A stretch of 34,454 bases of DNA from Nitrosomonas sp. (GCA_020446045.1 JAGRFM010000206.1:1-34454), one strand, 5' to 3'. Counted from the first letter of the stretch, positions 15,461-26,786 are shown. Translations and numbers: made by a program. Notes: generated from the letters alone by a model not told the origin.

Positions 15461-18313
15461 ATGACGCATAACCTGTTCAATACTCAACAAGAATTAACGA
15501 TAAGCAATGGAAAAACAGCGGTGTATTATTCACTGCCGGCCTTGGAAAAAAGCGGTGTGGGGAAGATTTCACGCTTGCCGGTTTCCATTCGCATCATCCT
15601 TGAATCGGTATTGAGAAACTTTGACGAAAAAAAGATTACCGAGACACATGTCAGGCAGCTGGCAAGCTGGGAACCTAATGCATCACGCGTGAATGAAATA
15701 CCTTTTGTTGTTTCGCGCATTGTGTTGCAGGATTTTACCGGCGTTCCACTGCTCGTCGACCTGGCGGCCATGCGCAGCGCCGCAAAAAGACAGGGTAAAA
15801 ATCCCGAACGTATCGAACCGCTGGTGCCTGTCGATCTGGTAGTCGATCACTCTGTTCAGATTGATCATTATGGCAGCCCGGATGCGCTCAAGCTGAATAT
15901 GGAAATCGAATTTGAACGTAACCAGGAACGTTACCAGTTCATCAAATGGGGAATGCAGGCATTCGATACGTTTAAAGTTATTCCGCCGGGTATCGGTATC
16001 GTGCATCAGGTCAATCTGGAGCACCTGGCGCGTGGCGTGCATCAGAAAGATGGCATTGTTTATCCGGATACACTCGTCGGAACCGATTCGCATACGACGA
16101 TGATCAATGGTATCGGTGTTGTCGGTTGGGGGGTTGGCGGTATCGAAGCGGAAGCCGGTATGCTCGGTCAACCAGTCTACATTCTGACGCCGGATGTCGT
16201 CGGGGTAAATTTAACCGGCCGATTACGCGATGGCGTGACGGCAACCGATTTGGTGCTGACCATTACTGAAATGCTGCGTGGCGCCAATGTTGTCGGCAAA
16301 TTTGTCGAATTTTTTGGTGAGGGAACGGCTTCACTGACATTGCCTGATCGTGCAACCATCGCCAATATGGCGCCGGAATACGGTGCAACCATGGGCTTTT
16401 TCCCGGTCGATGATGTCACCATAGAATACTTTAAAGGTACTGGCCGCAGTGAAGACGAGATTGCAGCGTTTCAGAGCTATTTCCAGGCACAGCAAATGTA
16501 TGGCATACCGCATTCCGGCGACATTGATTATACCCGTGTGCTGGAACTCGATTTGGACACGGTTTTACCGTCGTTGGCCGGGCCTAAACGGCCGCAGGAT
16601 AGAATCGATCTGGCTGCGCTCAAAACCAGGTTTACTGAATTATTCAGCAAACCTGTTGCCGATGGCGGATTTGGGAAACAGGTCGATGAATTGAACCAGC
16701 ATTATGCCATTCGTCCGCTTGATCAGCCCGCTGAAGTTTGTACCAATATTGGTGCTATGGCGGATGAATCTATTGCAGAGAATCATAACAATCGCCATTT
16801 TAGTGAAATGGTCAGTAATCATCCGACGCCTGATAATTTTAACGTGCCAACCCACAAATTTGACAGGGCAACAGACCTTGGACATGGCGACATACTGATA
16901 GCCGCGATTACTTCTTGCACCAACACTTCAAATCCCAGCGTGCTCATTGCAGCCGGTTTGCTTGCGAAAAAAGCAGTTGAGAAGGGACTTTCCGTCAAAC
17001 GGCATATTAAAACATCACTCGCGCCGGGTTCGCGGGTGGTTTTAGACTATTTAACAGCCACCGGACTGTTGCCTTATCTGGAAAAACTCGGTTTTAGCAT
17101 CGCGGGTTATGGTTGTACGACTTGTATTGGCAATGCCGGGCCATTGGCCGAATCCATTGAAGAAGCTGTCGTCAAGAACGATCTGGTCTGCGCTGCGGTG
17201 CTTTCCGGAAATCGCAATTTTGAAGCGCGCATTCATACCAATATCCGCGCCAATTTTCTTGCTTCGCCACCGCTGGTTGTGGCTTATGCGATTGCCGGTA
17301 CTGTTTTGAAAGATTTGACCAGTGAACCATTGGGGACCGGTGCGGATGGTAACCCCGTTTTGTTGAAAGATATCTGGCCAAGCAGCGCAGAAATTCAGTC
17401 ATTGTTGCAGTTTGCAACGAATGCGGAAACTTTCCGTAACCGCTACAGTAATCTCACCAAGGATCACCCGCTATGGAACAATATTGCATCTGCCACCGGG
17501 CAAACCTATGACTGGCCTGTTTCAACGTATATTGCAGAACCTCCGTTTTTCAAGCATTTCTCCCTGCAGGATGAACAGGCGGGAGAAACGGATGATATTA
17601 AAAATGCCTATGCATTGGGTATCTTTGGCGATTCGGTGACGACCGATCATATCAGTCCGGCAGGAGCGATCAAACCGGATTCCCCGGCGGGGCAATATTT
17701 GTTATCCAATCACGTGCAACAGGCCGAATTCAACAGTTACGGCGCGCGCCGGGGCAACCATGAAGTCATGATGCGCGGTACATTTGCCAATGTGCGGATC
17801 AAAAACCTTATGGTGCCGGGCAGTGAAGGCGGGGTTACGCTTTATCAGGCCGGCAATCAGCCGGCAGAGCAGATGAGTATTTATGATGCGGCGATGCGAT
17901 ACCAATCGCAGGGTATTCCGACAGTGGTCTTCGGCGGCAAGGAATACGGTACCGGATCCAGTCGTGACTGGGCGGCCAAGGGGACGCAGTTACTGGGTGT
18001 CAAGGCGGTCATTGCAGCGAGTTACGAGCGCATCCATCGCAGTAATCTGATTGGCATGGGGGTGCTGCCGTTGCAATTCAAGAATAGTGACACGGTGCAA
18101 TCACTGGGCATACAAGGTGATGAAACATTTGATATTCTGAGCCTGGATAATTTGCAGCCGCAGCAGGATGTTACGCTGGTCATACACCGAAAAGACGGTG
18201 CGCAGAAAACAGTTCAACTGTTGTGCCGTATCGATACGGCCATCGAAATTGATTATTACCACCATGGTGGGATTTTGCCGTATGTGCTCAGAGCGTTGCT
18301 CAATCGTGATTGA
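15461..18313 (+). CDS. acnA: Aconitate hydratase AcnA
   Basis: This 950-aa protein catalyses citrate-isocitrate interconversion in the TCA cycle. The Fe-S ligands are Cys486 ([11 protein letters not shown]) and Cys552/Cys555 ([10 protein letters not shown]). [20 protein letters not shown] is in domain 1, and the swivel-domain [16 protein letters not shown] is present. The ribosome site is AGGA. It is about 60 residues longer than E. coli AcnA. The extra length lies mainly between [10 protein letters not shown] and [10 protein letters not shown], where a stretch rich in N, H, D and F replaces the usual short linker. AcnA can also bind RNA when its cluster is lost. It ends before a strong terminator. 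Confidence 0.97.
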   Translation: MTHNLFNTQQELTISNGKTAVYYSLPALEKSGVGKISRLPVSIRIILESVLRNFDEKKITETHVRQLASWEPNASRVNEIPFVVSRIVLQDFTGVPLLVDLAAMRSAAKRQGKNPERIEPLVPVDLVVDHSVQIDHYGSPDALKLNMEIEFERNQERYQFIKWGMQAFDTFKVIPPGIGIVHQVNLEHLARGVHQKDGIVYPDTLVGTDSHTTMINGIGVVGWGVGGIEAEAGMLGQPVYILTPDVVGVNLTGRLRDGVTATDLVLTITEMLRGANVVGKFVEFFGEGTASLTLPDRATIANMAPEYGATMGFFPVDDVTIEYFKGTGRSEDEIAAFQSYFQAQQMYGIPHSGDIDYTRVLELDLDTVLPSLAGPKRPQDRIDLAALKTRFTELFSKPVADGGFGKQVDELNQHYAIRPLDQPAEVCTNIGAMADESIAENHNNRHFSEMVSNHPTPDNFNVPTHKFDRATDLGHGDILIAAITSCTNTSNPSVLIAAGLLAKKAVEKGLSVKRHIKTSLAPGSRVVLDYLTATGLLPYLEKLGFSIAGYGCTTCIGNAGPLAESIEEAVVKNDLVCAAVLSGNRNFEARIHTNIRANFLASPPLVVAYAIAGTVLKDLTSEPLGTGADGNPVLLKDIWPSSAEIQSLLQFATNAETFRNRYSNLTKDHPLWNNIASATGQTYDWPVSTYIAEPPFFKHFSLQDEQAGETDDIKNAYALGIFGDSVTTDHISPAGAIKPDSPAGQYLLSNHVQQAEFNSYGARRGNHEVMMRGTFANVRIKNLMVPGSEGGVTLYQAGNQPAEQMSIYDAAMRYQSQGIPTVVFGGKEYGTGSSRDWAAKGTQLLGVKAVIAASYERIHRSNLIGMGVLPLQFKNSDTVQSLGIQGDETFDILSLDNLQPQQDVTLVIHRKDGAQKTVQLLCRIDTAIEIDYYHHGGILPYVLRALLNRD

Positions 18314-18361
18314 TCAGGCTTTTGACGCCATTTAGCCTGTCATTGGATAAGCTATTCCATT

Positions 18362-18399
18362 AAAAACTCAAGATGTGTGGTAGACGTCTTGAGTTTTTT
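18362..18399. terminator. Bidirectional intrinsic terminator after acnA
   Basis: AAAAACTCAAGA (18362-18373) pairs with TCTTGAGTTTTT (18387-18398), extendable by three more pairs in the loop. T6 on the plus strand and A5 on the left make it usable by both acnA and the convergent c-di-GMP gene. Confidence 0.88.
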
Positions 18400-18484
18400 G
18401 TTCCGGTTTTGCAAAACTTCTGATTCCAGAAGCTTCGGGAAAAAACCATGATGTTAATTTGGTTTTCACGCCCTTATATAGATT

Positions 18485-21100
18485 TTAAGGGAAAATCTTG
18501 CTTAAAAGTATTTTAAGCGACTCTATTTTAATGGGTTTCTCGATGATGAAATAATTGATGCCATACAGCAGGTTATATTCCTTTTCCTTTGGTTTCAATG
18601 TTTTACGTATTGCATCTGCTTTATGCCCTGAAATTATCGCAATGGGTATCAACGGATTAATCGTGCGAATTTCATTGATCATGTCAACACCGGACATTTT
18701 GGGCATTAGCATATCCAGCATGACGAATTCATACAACCCCGGGTTTTGACGCAGCAGTTCAAGCCCTTCGATCGGGTCCATTGCAGTTTTAGGTATATAG
18801 CCCAGATTTTCCAGAATATCGGCATGGAAATGACAAGTAAACTTATCATCGTCAATAATTAGAATATTGGCTTGATGTTTGGGTTTGACACTTGGCAGGT
18901 AGGCCAAATTAAAGTTTTTAATATAGGTTTTAGTTTCTTCGGCCGGTAAAGGCTTACAGAAGTGGTATCCTTGAATTTTGCTGCAGTTCAGGCGTTTGAG
19001 ATAATTGTATTGTGTTTCGGTTTCTACGCCTTCTGCAACGACATCCAATCCCAGATTCGATGCCAATGTTATCGTTCCCGCACAGATCGTGGCATCGTTA
19101 GGATCGGTTCCAATATCTTTGACGTAGGACCGGTCGAGCTTTATGCAGTCAATTGGAAACTGTTTCAGATAACTGATCGATGAATAACCGGTGCCGAAAT
19201 CGTCGAGCGATATTTTGACACCGATGTCATGTAACAATTTTAGACTCTGGAGCGTGCTCTGCGGATCGCTCATGACCATACTCTCTGTAATTTCAAATTC
19301 GAGAAAAGCCGGATCAATTTTTTCTGCGTCAATGATGGATGCAATCAGCTTGGAGAAATTGGGTTGACGCAATTGGCGCTGTGACAAGTTAATAGAAAAC
19401 TGGATATTCTTGATACCTTGTGAACGCCATTCAACGAGTTGCCGACAGGCATTGCGCAATACCCATTCACCTAAAGGCAGTATGAGTCCCGATTCTTCAG
19501 CCAGTGGAACAAATAATGACGGCGGAATCAAATCCTTAACCGGATGCTGCCATCGAAGCAGTGCTTCAACGCCGTAAACACGAGAAGTTTCAATGTCAAT
19601 TTTCGGTTGATAAAATAGTATAAATTCGTTTCGAGCGAGTGCAGAATGCATTTCTTGTTCGAGAACCTGCCGTTCTTGACTTTCATCGTTCATGGCCGTT
19701 TCAAAGAACTTATAATTGTTACGGTCTTGTGATTTGGCATGGTACATGGCCGTATCCGCATTTTTCATCAATATCTCTACATGATCTCCATCGTCAGGAA
19801 AGAGTGCGATACCAATGCTGGGGCTAGAATGAACCGTGTGCTCCTCAAGGTTATAGGGCTGGCCAAGGTTGCGCAGAATTTTATCTGCGACGTTAAAAAC
19901 TCTATTGCTATTTTCCAGTTCGAGCAGAGCAACAACAAATTCGTCTCCTCCAAGCCGCGCTACGATATCACTATTGCGCACGGAAAATTTAAGCCGTTTG
20001 GCAACCTGGATTAGTAATTGATCGCCGATATGGTGGCCCAGCGTGTCATTAATCGGTTTAAAGCGATCGAGATCGATGAACATTACGGCTATTTTTTCTT
20101 GATTACGTTTTGCGATGCTCATAGCCTGATCCAGACGTTCTATTAACGCGAAGCGGTTTGGAAGGTCAGTCAGCGTGTCATGATGTGCCAGATAGTTTAT
20201 TTTATCGATTGCCGCCCGGTATTCAGTGATGTCGGTGAAGCTGGCGATATAATATTCTATTTTATTGTGTTGATCCCGAATCCCGGAAACCGACAGCCAA
20301 ACGACATGCAAGAGGCCGTTTTGATGACGTGTCGATATTTCTCCTTGCCAGAAATTTTCAGTATATAAGGCCTTTAGAAGCTCCTGATATTGTTTTGATG
20401 TGCTCTCTTCAAACAATAGCGATTTGGCATCCTGGAATAAAACATCTTTTTGAGTATAACCGGTCAGTTTATAGAAAGCAGCATTTGCAGCAATAATTCT
20501 GCTTTGGGGATCAATAATCAGAATGGATTCTCCACTGTGCTCAAATACAGAAGCATAGAGGTGGACGGTGTCCTGCGCTTTTTTATGCGCGGCATGCTGG
20601 GAAATTTGGTGTGCAACCGTATCTAACAACCGGTATTCTTCAGCGAGAAATGGATTACCTGCTGCTTCATGGTGTTCAGGAATCGTCTGTTGATGAAAAA
20701 TTTCAATCTCACCGCATTGTTTGTCGTCCAGAATAATCGGCGCACACATTTTGTGTGCATGGTTAGGACATTCTCCGGATTGGTATTTTTTTCCATTGAA
20801 AACGATACGTGCGCTGACAAGCTCGGGATGATTCCAGGCTGGTGGCAGATAATGCACTGCCTGGTCAAAAAAGTTTTCTAGTGAGCGTGAACTATCCTGT
20901 TGCAGGTCGGCTAACTGGTTGAGACAGTTGAGTTCTTTAACTCTTTCATTTAATTCAAAAATGCGCTGGTCAAGGGTAAGCTCCATTTGCTTTTGAGTGC
21001 TGATATCCTGAACGGTGCCCTGGGAAAATACAGGTTCTCCGGTCGCATCGTAAATGGTTTGATGAAATTCATTGACCCATTTGATTTGGCCATCCGGCAT
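18485..21100 (-). CDS. GAF-PAS-GGDEF-EAL-receiver part of a frameshifted c-di-GMP sensor
   Basis: The 871-aa reading from ATG 21100 begins inside a PAS domain and has no ribosome site. The same frame stays open back to about 21208 and continues the PAS fold (VIHPEDRNKVKKAHGIS). It is therefore the C-terminal part of the gene whose N-terminal part is 21193-22284. Domain order: end of PAS, coiled region, GAF-like (about 60-190), PAS (190-300), GGDEF with intact GGDEF (about 400), EAL with EALLRW, INLSQRQ, EFEITES, DDFGTGYSS and AEGVET all present, then a receiver domain with MLDMLMP. Both diguanylate cyclase and phosphodiesterase sites look functional. A C-terminal receiver after EAL is less common and suggests input from a histidine kinase. 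Confidence 0.88.
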   Translation of the reverse strand: MPDGQIKWVNEFHQTIYDATGEPVFSQGTVQDISTQKQMELTLDQRIFELNERVKELNCLNQLADLQQDSSRSLENFFDQAVHYLPPAWNHPELVSARIVFNGKKYQSGECPNHAHKMCAPIILDDKQCGEIEIFHQQTIPEHHEAAGNPFLAEEYRLLDTVAHQISQHAAHKKAQDTVHLYASVFEHSGESILIIDPQSRIIAANAAFYKLTGYTQKDVLFQDAKSLLFEESTSKQYQELLKALYTENFWQGEISTRHQNGLLHVVWLSVSGIRDQHNKIEYYIASFTDITEYRAAIDKINYLAHHDTLTDLPNRFALIERLDQAMSIAKRNQEKIAVMFIDLDRFKPINDTLGHHIGDQLLIQVAKRLKFSVRNSDIVARLGGDEFVVALLELENSNRVFNVADKILRNLGQPYNLEEHTVHSSPSIGIALFPDDGDHVEILMKNADTAMYHAKSQDRNNYKFFETAMNDESQERQVLEQEMHSALARNEFILFYQPKIDIETSRVYGVEALLRWQHPVKDLIPPSLFVPLAEESGLILPLGEWVLRNACRQLVEWRSQGIKNIQFSINLSQRQLRQPNFSKLIASIIDAEKIDPAFLEFEITESMVMSDPQSTLQSLKLLHDIGVKISLDDFGTGYSSISYLKQFPIDCIKLDRSYVKDIGTDPNDATICAGTITLASNLGLDVVAEGVETETQYNYLKRLNCSKIQGYHFCKPLPAEETKTYIKNFNLAYLPSVKPKHQANILIIDDDKFTCHFHADILENLGYIPKTAMDPIEGLELLRQNPGLYEFVMLDMLMPKMSGVDMINEIRTINPLIPIAIISGHKADAIRKTLKPKEKEYNLLYGINYFIIEKPIKIESLKILLSKIFP

Positions 21101-21192
21101 TTGTAGGCGATAGCTGATGTTATTGGGATTGTCGCTCGAGCCGGTAGAAATACCATGTGCTTTCTTGACCTTGTTTCGGTCTTCGGGGTGTA

Positions 21193-22284
21193 TTACAGTA
21201 AAAATGCATCATAAGGAATACTGTGTTCTGTTGGAGCGATTTCTAAAAGCCGAAAGAGTTCATCTGAGCCGCGCATCTCGCCGGTTTTTAAATCATGTTC
21301 CCAGTTGCCGATATGCGCCATATGTTGGGAACCTATCAGGTTTAATTCACTTTCACGTAGTAGTTGTAATGCTGTCTGATGATCTTTGATGATGCGTTCT
21401 ATGGTTTCAGCCATGAGATTCAATGTGGATCCAAGTGCATCTACTTCGTTGGCGCCGGTAAATGTGCAGCGTGAGGAATAGTCGCCATTGGTAAATCGTT
21501 CTGTTTCTATGGTCAATTCTCTGATAGGGCGTAAAATTCTGCGTCTGATAAAGGCTGCAGAACCGATAATACTTAGCAGGAATGCCGTCAGCAAAAAATA
21601 TTCCAGCCGCGTTTTTTCATTCAGTTGTTGATAAGCCAATTCAATATCATGTATTGTGCGATCGTTAATCGACGTCATGAATTGCTTGAGCGGCAGCATG
21701 ATTTTGGTTTTTTTATTGTTATATTCATCGCCCCACAGCAATTTTATGGCCAGTTCGAAATCCGGCTCCCCGTGTAAGATATATTCTCCCTGTCCGTTGT
21801 CATGTCTGCCTTCAACCGCAGCAAAAGCGCGTTGTTCAATTTGAACCAGTTGATCCGAATGTTGTAAGGATTGTTGCAACAAGTGTAATTCATCGTGCGT
21901 TATACCTTCATTTTTCAGGAGTTTAAGTAACGCGATGGCTTGGCCTTGTTTTGAATCAGGCTGTTTATTAATGCCCTCCAGGTACCAGTAGGTTGACGGG
22001 TTATCGTAAGGGCGGGGAATCTGGCCATTGCGGATGGCCAGAATTGTTAAAAAATAATCTTTATACTCCGGATTTCCGGTAACAACATAGCTTCTGGCCA
22101 TACGTGTGAGGTCTTCCGAGCTTTGGAACAACTCTTTGGCAAGCAGTGAAGAATTAAACCGATGGCGTTCCTTGACGGCTATTTCTTCACGTATTTCATG
22201 TGCCTGATATATTGATCGGATCAGAAGGATCATCAGTATGATCATCAAGAAGTTCCACAGTATGGAAAAGCTTTTAATATTCAT
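21193..22284 (-). CDS. Membrane sensor N-terminal part (TM-periplasmic-TM-HAMP-PAS) of the frameshifted c-di-GMP gene
   Basis: This 363-aa part has TM1 at about residues 8-25, a periplasmic helical sensor region of about 185 residues, TM2 near 235-253, HAMP (RRRILRPIRELTIETERF onward) to about 310, then a coiled coil. It ends with the first half of a PAS domain, finishing IPYDAFLL at TAA 21193-21195. The missing half of that PAS follows in the -1 frame. The break is next to a run of five T on the coding strand (plus 21200-21204). One added base there would join both parts into a protein of about 1,265 aa. Sequencing error, real mutation and ribosomal slippage remain possible. Confidence 0.85.
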   Translation of the reverse strand: MNIKSFSILWNFLMIILMILLIRSIYQAHEIREEIAVKERHRFNSSLLAKELFQSSEDLTRMARSYVVTGNPEYKDYFLTILAIRNGQIPRPYDNPSTYWYLEGINKQPDSKQGQAIALLKLLKNEGITHDELHLLQQSLQHSDQLVQIEQRAFAAVEGRHDNGQGEYILHGEPDFELAIKLLWGDEYNNKKTKIMLPLKQFMTSINDRTIHDIELAYQQLNEKTRLEYFLLTAFLLSIIGSAAFIRRRILRPIRELTIETERFTNGDYSSRCTFTGANEVDALGSTLNLMAETIERIIKDHQTALQLLRESELNLIGSQHMAHIGNWEHDLKTGEMRGSDELFRLLEIAPTEHSIPYDAFLL

Positions 22285-22320
22285 CTTGTGTTTGTGCTTG
22301 GCAATATCAGACTAGGGGGG

Positions 22321-22596
22321 TTAGGGGGTGTCGTCATGTGTTATGTGCATTTATGCGTGTGCAGATTTTTGATGAATGTTTGTAAAAAGTGCGCAGGGCA
22401 TAGCCGTAGCCATGTCCAAGTGCTTTGAACAAGCAGGCACAAAAATATGCCACGCCCTTCGGGTTTGCTTTTCAAACAAAATTATCGTCGTTTTTGCACC
22501 TTGAATATGCTTTAGCATGTCCTGCGGCCCAAAAGCTTGATTCTTTTGCCCGAAAAACAAACAGAACTGTACATAACACATGACGACACCCCCTAA
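22321..22596. mobile_element. MITE-like element with perfect 26-bp terminal inverted repeats
   Basis: Bases 22321-22346 (TTAGGGGGTGTCGTCATG then TGTTATGT) are the exact reverse complement of 22571-22596. The 276-bp unit begins TTA-GGGGG and ends CCCCC-TAA, so a TA target duplication fits. The interior has no recognisable transposase. A 76-codon open frame on the minus strand inside it has no motif, and I treat it as chance. The rest of the 22285-22851 gap holds no gene. Confidence 0.8.
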
Positions 22597-22851
22597 TACC
22601 TCCTCGATTATTTAACCCTATTTTGTAGTATGCCAGAATAATTAGATCAAAAAGAAATTCAGCTTTTGTCAATGTAAGAAGAATTCTAATAATTTACATT
22701 GGATGAAAAAAGTGCATGAATTTTTTCATATGGCAATGCTAAACTTGGTTCATATACGGTAAGCTTACTTCATATCGAGTGTAGATGTTTGTTTTGAGTT
22801 GGGATGATTTCTAATATGGCACGTTTTTATTGAAATATGATATAGGACAAA

Positions 22852-23235
22852 ATGAAAAGAATAGTACTCGTAATCCTTCTATTAGGTTTTTATAACGCGG
22901 CATCTGCGGAGTGGGTTTTAGTCAATTCAGATACTGACAACAAAGCGGAACACTATTTTGATCCGGATACAGTGCGTCAAAGTGGTGAGTATTTGAAGAA
23001 AGTTTGGCTGCTGTCGAGTTATGGGGAAAAGCAGCGGGGGGGATATCAGTCATTAAAAACGCTTTATGAATTTGACTGCAACGCAGACCGCGCACGTTCT
23101 TATACCATGTTGCTTTATTCCGGTGTTATGGCCAAGGGAAATACCATTGGCGCGCATCATGATGAATTAAAAGAGTGGTTTCAGTATCCGGAAACTTCCT
23201 TTTTTAAACAGATTTCCACGACGATTTGTAATTAA
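22852..23235 (+). CDS. Surface-adhesin protein E-like exported protein
   Basis: This 127-aa protein has an AGGA ribosome site and a signal peptide cut after ASA (about residue 19). The mature chain follows the Haemophilus adhesin-E family pattern: AEWVLVNSD near the start, YFDPDTVRQSG, KKVWLLSSYG, a YQSLKTLYEFDC core and a C-terminal cysteine (TTICN). The two cysteines probably form a disulphide. The family name comes from an H. influenzae protein; environmental homologues need not be adhesins. It is monocistronic, between the MITE-like element and convergent lspA. Confidence 0.82.
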   Translation: MKRIVLVILLLGFYNAASAEWVLVNSDTDNKAEHYFDPDTVRQSGEYLKKVWLLSSYGEKQRGGYQSLKTLYEFDCNADRARSYTMLLYSGVMAKGNTIGAHHDELKEWFQYPETSFFKQISTTICN

Positions 23236-23274
23236 TAAATTTGCCCGGTTAATTCGGTTTGAATTTTAATGGGC

Positions 23275-23781
23275 TTATTTGGTTTTACAGTTTTGTGTAA
23301 CGGTGCATTCAGTATCTTTCGGTTGTTTGCTGCTGAAACTGTCGATAATAAGCAATGCAGCACCAATGAAAATTGCAGTATCTGCTACATTAAAGGCCGG
23401 CCAATGGTAATCGCCAATATAAAAATCCAGGAAATCCACCACATGGCCTAGTGTAATTCGATCCCAAAGATTACCCAATGCGCCCCCCAGTATGAGGCTG
23501 AGAGATAGGCAGAATATTTTTTCAGTTTTGTATTTGTGTAACAGGTAAATGATAACAATTGAAGCAATGGCCGCTATGCTGCTTAAAAACCAGCGCTGCC
23601 AGCCTGATGCTTCACTTAAAAAACTGAATGCCATGCCGGCATTATAGGTTAACACCAGATTGAAAAAGGATGTTACCGCGATATGCTGTCCATAGGATAA
23701 TATGGACTCAACCCAGAATTTTGTTGCCAAATCCAATATGAGTACAACTAAGGCAATAAGCAGCGAATAATACAATTTCAT
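23275..23781 (-). CDS. lspA: Lipoprotein signal peptidase LspA
   Basis: This 168-aa protein has four TM helices. Catalytic Asp116 lies in LGHVVDFLDFY and Asp134 in FNVADTAIF; the conserved NLWDR is at 104-108. It cleaves prolipoprotein signal peptides before the lipid-modified Cys in the inner membrane. It is downstream of ileS by 78 bp on the same strand, the usual ribF-ileS-lspA order. The start has an upstream GGA. Confidence 0.96.
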   Translation of the reverse strand: MKLYYSLLIALVVLILDLATKFWVESILSYGQHIAVTSFFNLVLTYNAGMAFSFLSEASGWQRWFLSSIAAIASIVIIYLLHKYKTEKIFCLSLSLILGGALGNLWDRITLGHVVDFLDFYIGDYHWPAFNVADTAIFIGAALLIIDSFSSKQPKDTECTVTQNCKTK

Positions 23782-23859
23782 AAAGTGTTATTCCAGTGTA
23801 ATACGTTGAGTTTTTCGTGATACCTGTGTTTTGTAATGATTCGATTATTTTTGATTAAA

Positions 23860-26652
23860 TCAGGCGTATTTCCTTATTTCCCCATCGCCATAGAGATTTA
23901 AAACACAACGCCCGCATAGTGTCGGGTGTTCTGACTGTTGACCGACATCAGCACGATAATGCCAGCAGCGTTCACATTTTTGATGGGTGCTGGGTGTGAC
24001 GGAGACTTCAATGGTTTTTAGGTTTTCGTCGTGAACCAGTTTGGCCTCGGACGTGATCAAAACAAATCGCAAGTCGTCATCCAGTGAATCAAGCAACGCT
24101 AAATTATCACCGCTTGCACGGATTTCTACGGCTGCAGCCAGGGACGAACCGATTTCGCCTTTGATACGGGATTCTTCCAGTTGCTTGAGTACCGCCGAGC
24201 GTAATGTACGGATTTTGGTCCAGCGCTCTCGTAGCTGCTGTGAATCAGATTGTTCCGGGAAACGATGCCAGGTATGCAGTAATACGCTGTCTTCCGGTTG
24301 CAGGGTCAGATGTTCCCAGGCTTCATCTGAAGTAAAACTGAGTATCGGTGCAAATAAACGCACCAGACTATGGGTGATGTGGTAAAGCGTGCTTTGTGCG
24401 GCGCGGCGCGGCTGTCCTGTGGCAGCGGCTGTATAAAGACGGTCTTTGAGTATGTCCAGATAAAAACCACCCAGATCTTCCGAGCAGAAATTATGCAGTT
24501 TGTGCACAACCTGATGAAATTCGTATTGATCGTAGATGCTTGTGAGATCCTGCTGAAAAGTTTCAGCATAAGCAAGCATATAACGATCAATCTCCAGCCA
24601 GTTTTCAACCGGCAACATGTCTTTTTGCGCATCAAAATCGGCCAGATTGGCTAGTAGAAAACGCAAAGTATTTCGAATACGGCGATAACTCTCGACAACG
24701 CGTTTAAGTATTTCTTCAGAGATGGAAAGCTCGGCCGAGTAATCGGTTGATGCGACCCATAAACGCAGAATGTCAGCACCGTAAGTATCCATCACTTTTT
24801 GTGGTGCAATAACATTGCCTTTCGATTTGCTCATTTTATGGCCGTTTCCGTCGACAACAAAACCATGTGTCAACAGTGCCTGATAGGGTGCGTATCCATC
24901 GATGGCGCAGCCGGTCAACAGTGAAGACTGAAACCATCCGCGATGTTGATCCGAGCCTTCCAGATAAAGGTCGGCCGGGTGATCCAGTGCTGGATTGGGT
25001 TTGATCACCGTATCATGGGTTGTGCCTGAATCAAACCAGACATCCAGGGTATCAGTAAGTTTTTGATAGGTCTGGGCGTCGTCGCCGAGTAATTCCTTTT
25101 CATCCAGTGAAAACCATGCTTCAATGCCTTGTTGTTCAACGCGTTGAGCAACTTGTTCAAAGAGTTCCAATGTTCTGGGGTGTGGTTTCTGGGTTTCTTT
25201 GTGCACGAACATTGCCATAGGAACGCCCCAGTTTCGTTGACGGGATACGCACCAGTCGGGGCGGTTTTTAATCATGGATTCCAGGCGCGCCCGTCCCCAT
25301 GTCGGGTAAAAGCGCGTGGTGTCGACGGCCTGCATGGCTAATTCGCGCAAAGTTCCTTTCGAGCTGGTTTTTTGTTGCAGGTTCATGCCGATAAACCATT
25401 GCGGCGTTGAACGAAAAATAATCGGTGTTTTATGCCGCCAGCAGTGCGGATAACTATGCTCGATTTTTTTTAAACAGAGCAGGTGGTTGCTGTTTTTCAA
25501 TGCGTCAATGACAACATCATTGGCTTTCCAGACGGATAATTTGCCGACCAGGGGTTTGTCGGCGATGAAATTACCGTTGCCGTCAACAGGGCTGTCGCTG
25601 GGTAAATGATATTGCTGGCCGACAAAATAATCGTCCAGACCGTGCGCGGGTGCTGTGTGCACCAATCCCGTCCCGGCTTCGAGCGTGACATGTTTGCCGC
25701 AAATGATTTTAACGGCGCGATTCTCGAAAGGGTGCTTTAAAGATAAATGTTCCAGCACCGCACCTTTGCATTGTCCGAGTACTTTGCCGCTTAACGTATA
25801 GCGTTCAAGACAGGCTTGTTTGAGCTCGGTGGCCAGGATGAGCAAGCCTTGTTCGGTTTGAATGAGTTCATAATCAAAATCGGGATGGACGCAAACAGCC
25901 TGGTTGGCGGGTAATGTCCATGGGGTTGTGGTCCAGATAACGGCCATGGCGCGAGCATTAGCCGGGATTGCATGTTGATCAACACCAAACATTGTCAGCT
26001 GATTGGTTTCGCTGACTTCAAAACCGACGTCGATTGCCGGAGACATTTTATCTTCGTATTCGACTTCGGCTTCGGCAAGTGCCGAACCGCAGTCAATACA
26101 CCAGTTGACCGGTTTTTGTCCCTGGTAAAGATAACCATTCTGATAAATTTTACCCAGCGCGCGAATAATACCCGCTTCGGTTTTGAAATTCATGGTGAGA
26201 TACGATTGATCCCAATCGCCGAGTACGCCAAGACGAATAAAGTCGGCTTTTTGTCGTGCGACTTGCTCGCTGGCAAAATTACGGCACAATTCTCGTACTT
26301 TGTCAGCCGGTAATTGTTTGCCGTGTTTTTTCTCAATCTGATGCTCAATAGGCAGGCCATGACAATCCCAGCCGGGGATATAAGGTGCATCAAATCCGGC
26401 CAGTGTTTTGCTTTTGATAATAATGTCTTTGAGAATTTTGTTGACGGCATGGCCGATATGAATGTCGCCGTTGGCATAGGGTGGGCCGTCATGCAGTGTA
26501 AATCGTGGTCGACCATTGCTGACTGCGCGGATTTTTTGATATAACTGTTTTTGTTGCCAGGATTCCAGCATGGTGGGTTCGCGTTTAGCCAGGTTGCCAC
26601 GCATGGGAAATGGCGTATCGAGCAAATTGAGAGTTTTTTTGTAATCTGTCAT
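23860..26652 (-). CDS. ileS: Isoleucyl-tRNA synthetase
   Basis: The 930-aa length is close to the bacterial type 1 enzyme (about 938). The class I HIGH motif is at residues 65-68 (GDIHIGH) and KMSKS at about 606-610. The editing domain lies between them. The C-terminal zinc site has CERCWH and LCGRC near residues 892-915, the normal feature of this type. It charges tRNA-Ile in the cytoplasm. It is the middle gene of ribF-ileS-lspA, with 134 bp between it and ribF that could hold a promoter. Confidence 0.98.
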   Translation of the reverse strand: MTDYKKTLNLLDTPFPMRGNLAKREPTMLESWQQKQLYQKIRAVSNGRPRFTLHDGPPYANGDIHIGHAVNKILKDIIIKSKTLAGFDAPYIPGWDCHGLPIEHQIEKKHGKQLPADKVRELCRNFASEQVARQKADFIRLGVLGDWDQSYLTMNFKTEAGIIRALGKIYQNGYLYQGQKPVNWCIDCGSALAEAEVEYEDKMSPAIDVGFEVSETNQLTMFGVDQHAIPANARAMAVIWTTTPWTLPANQAVCVHPDFDYELIQTEQGLLILATELKQACLERYTLSGKVLGQCKGAVLEHLSLKHPFENRAVKIICGKHVTLEAGTGLVHTAPAHGLDDYFVGQQYHLPSDSPVDGNGNFIADKPLVGKLSVWKANDVVIDALKNSNHLLCLKKIEHSYPHCWRHKTPIIFRSTPQWFIGMNLQQKTSSKGTLRELAMQAVDTTRFYPTWGRARLESMIKNRPDWCVSRQRNWGVPMAMFVHKETQKPHPRTLELFEQVAQRVEQQGIEAWFSLDEKELLGDDAQTYQKLTDTLDVWFDSGTTHDTVIKPNPALDHPADLYLEGSDQHRGWFQSSLLTGCAIDGYAPYQALLTHGFVVDGNGHKMSKSKGNVIAPQKVMDTYGADILRLWVASTDYSAELSISEEILKRVVESYRRIRNTLRFLLANLADFDAQKDMLPVENWLEIDRYMLAYAETFQQDLTSIYDQYEFHQVVHKLHNFCSEDLGGFYLDILKDRLYTAAATGQPRRAAQSTLYHITHSLVRLFAPILSFTSDEAWEHLTLQPEDSVLLHTWHRFPEQSDSQQLRERWTKIRTLRSAVLKQLEESRIKGEIGSSLAAAVEIRASGDNLALLDSLDDDLRFVLITSEAKLVHDENLKTIEVSVTPSTHQKCERCWHYRADVGQQSEHPTLCGRCVLNLYGDGEIRKYA

Positions 26653-26786
26653 GAAAATTTTCTAAAAACGGTTGAGCCGGTATCTATTCGGTTTGTGATC
26701 GATTGTTTATCAGATTTGCAATGATATACGAATTTGTACCGGGTGCTAAATAGCATTAGGCCGTTTAATGTTAATTCGGTTGCTAA

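Noticed and set aside
21190..21210. Programmed -1 frameshift site as sole explanation of the split c-di-GMP gene
   Set aside because: A-TTT-TTA is not a full X-XXY-YYZ heptamer and no downstream stimulator is obvious. An indel is simpler, though not excluded.
22351..22581. 76-codon open frame inside the MITE-like element
   Set aside because: No motif and no ribosome site; it overlaps the inverted repeat end. More likely chance within the element.
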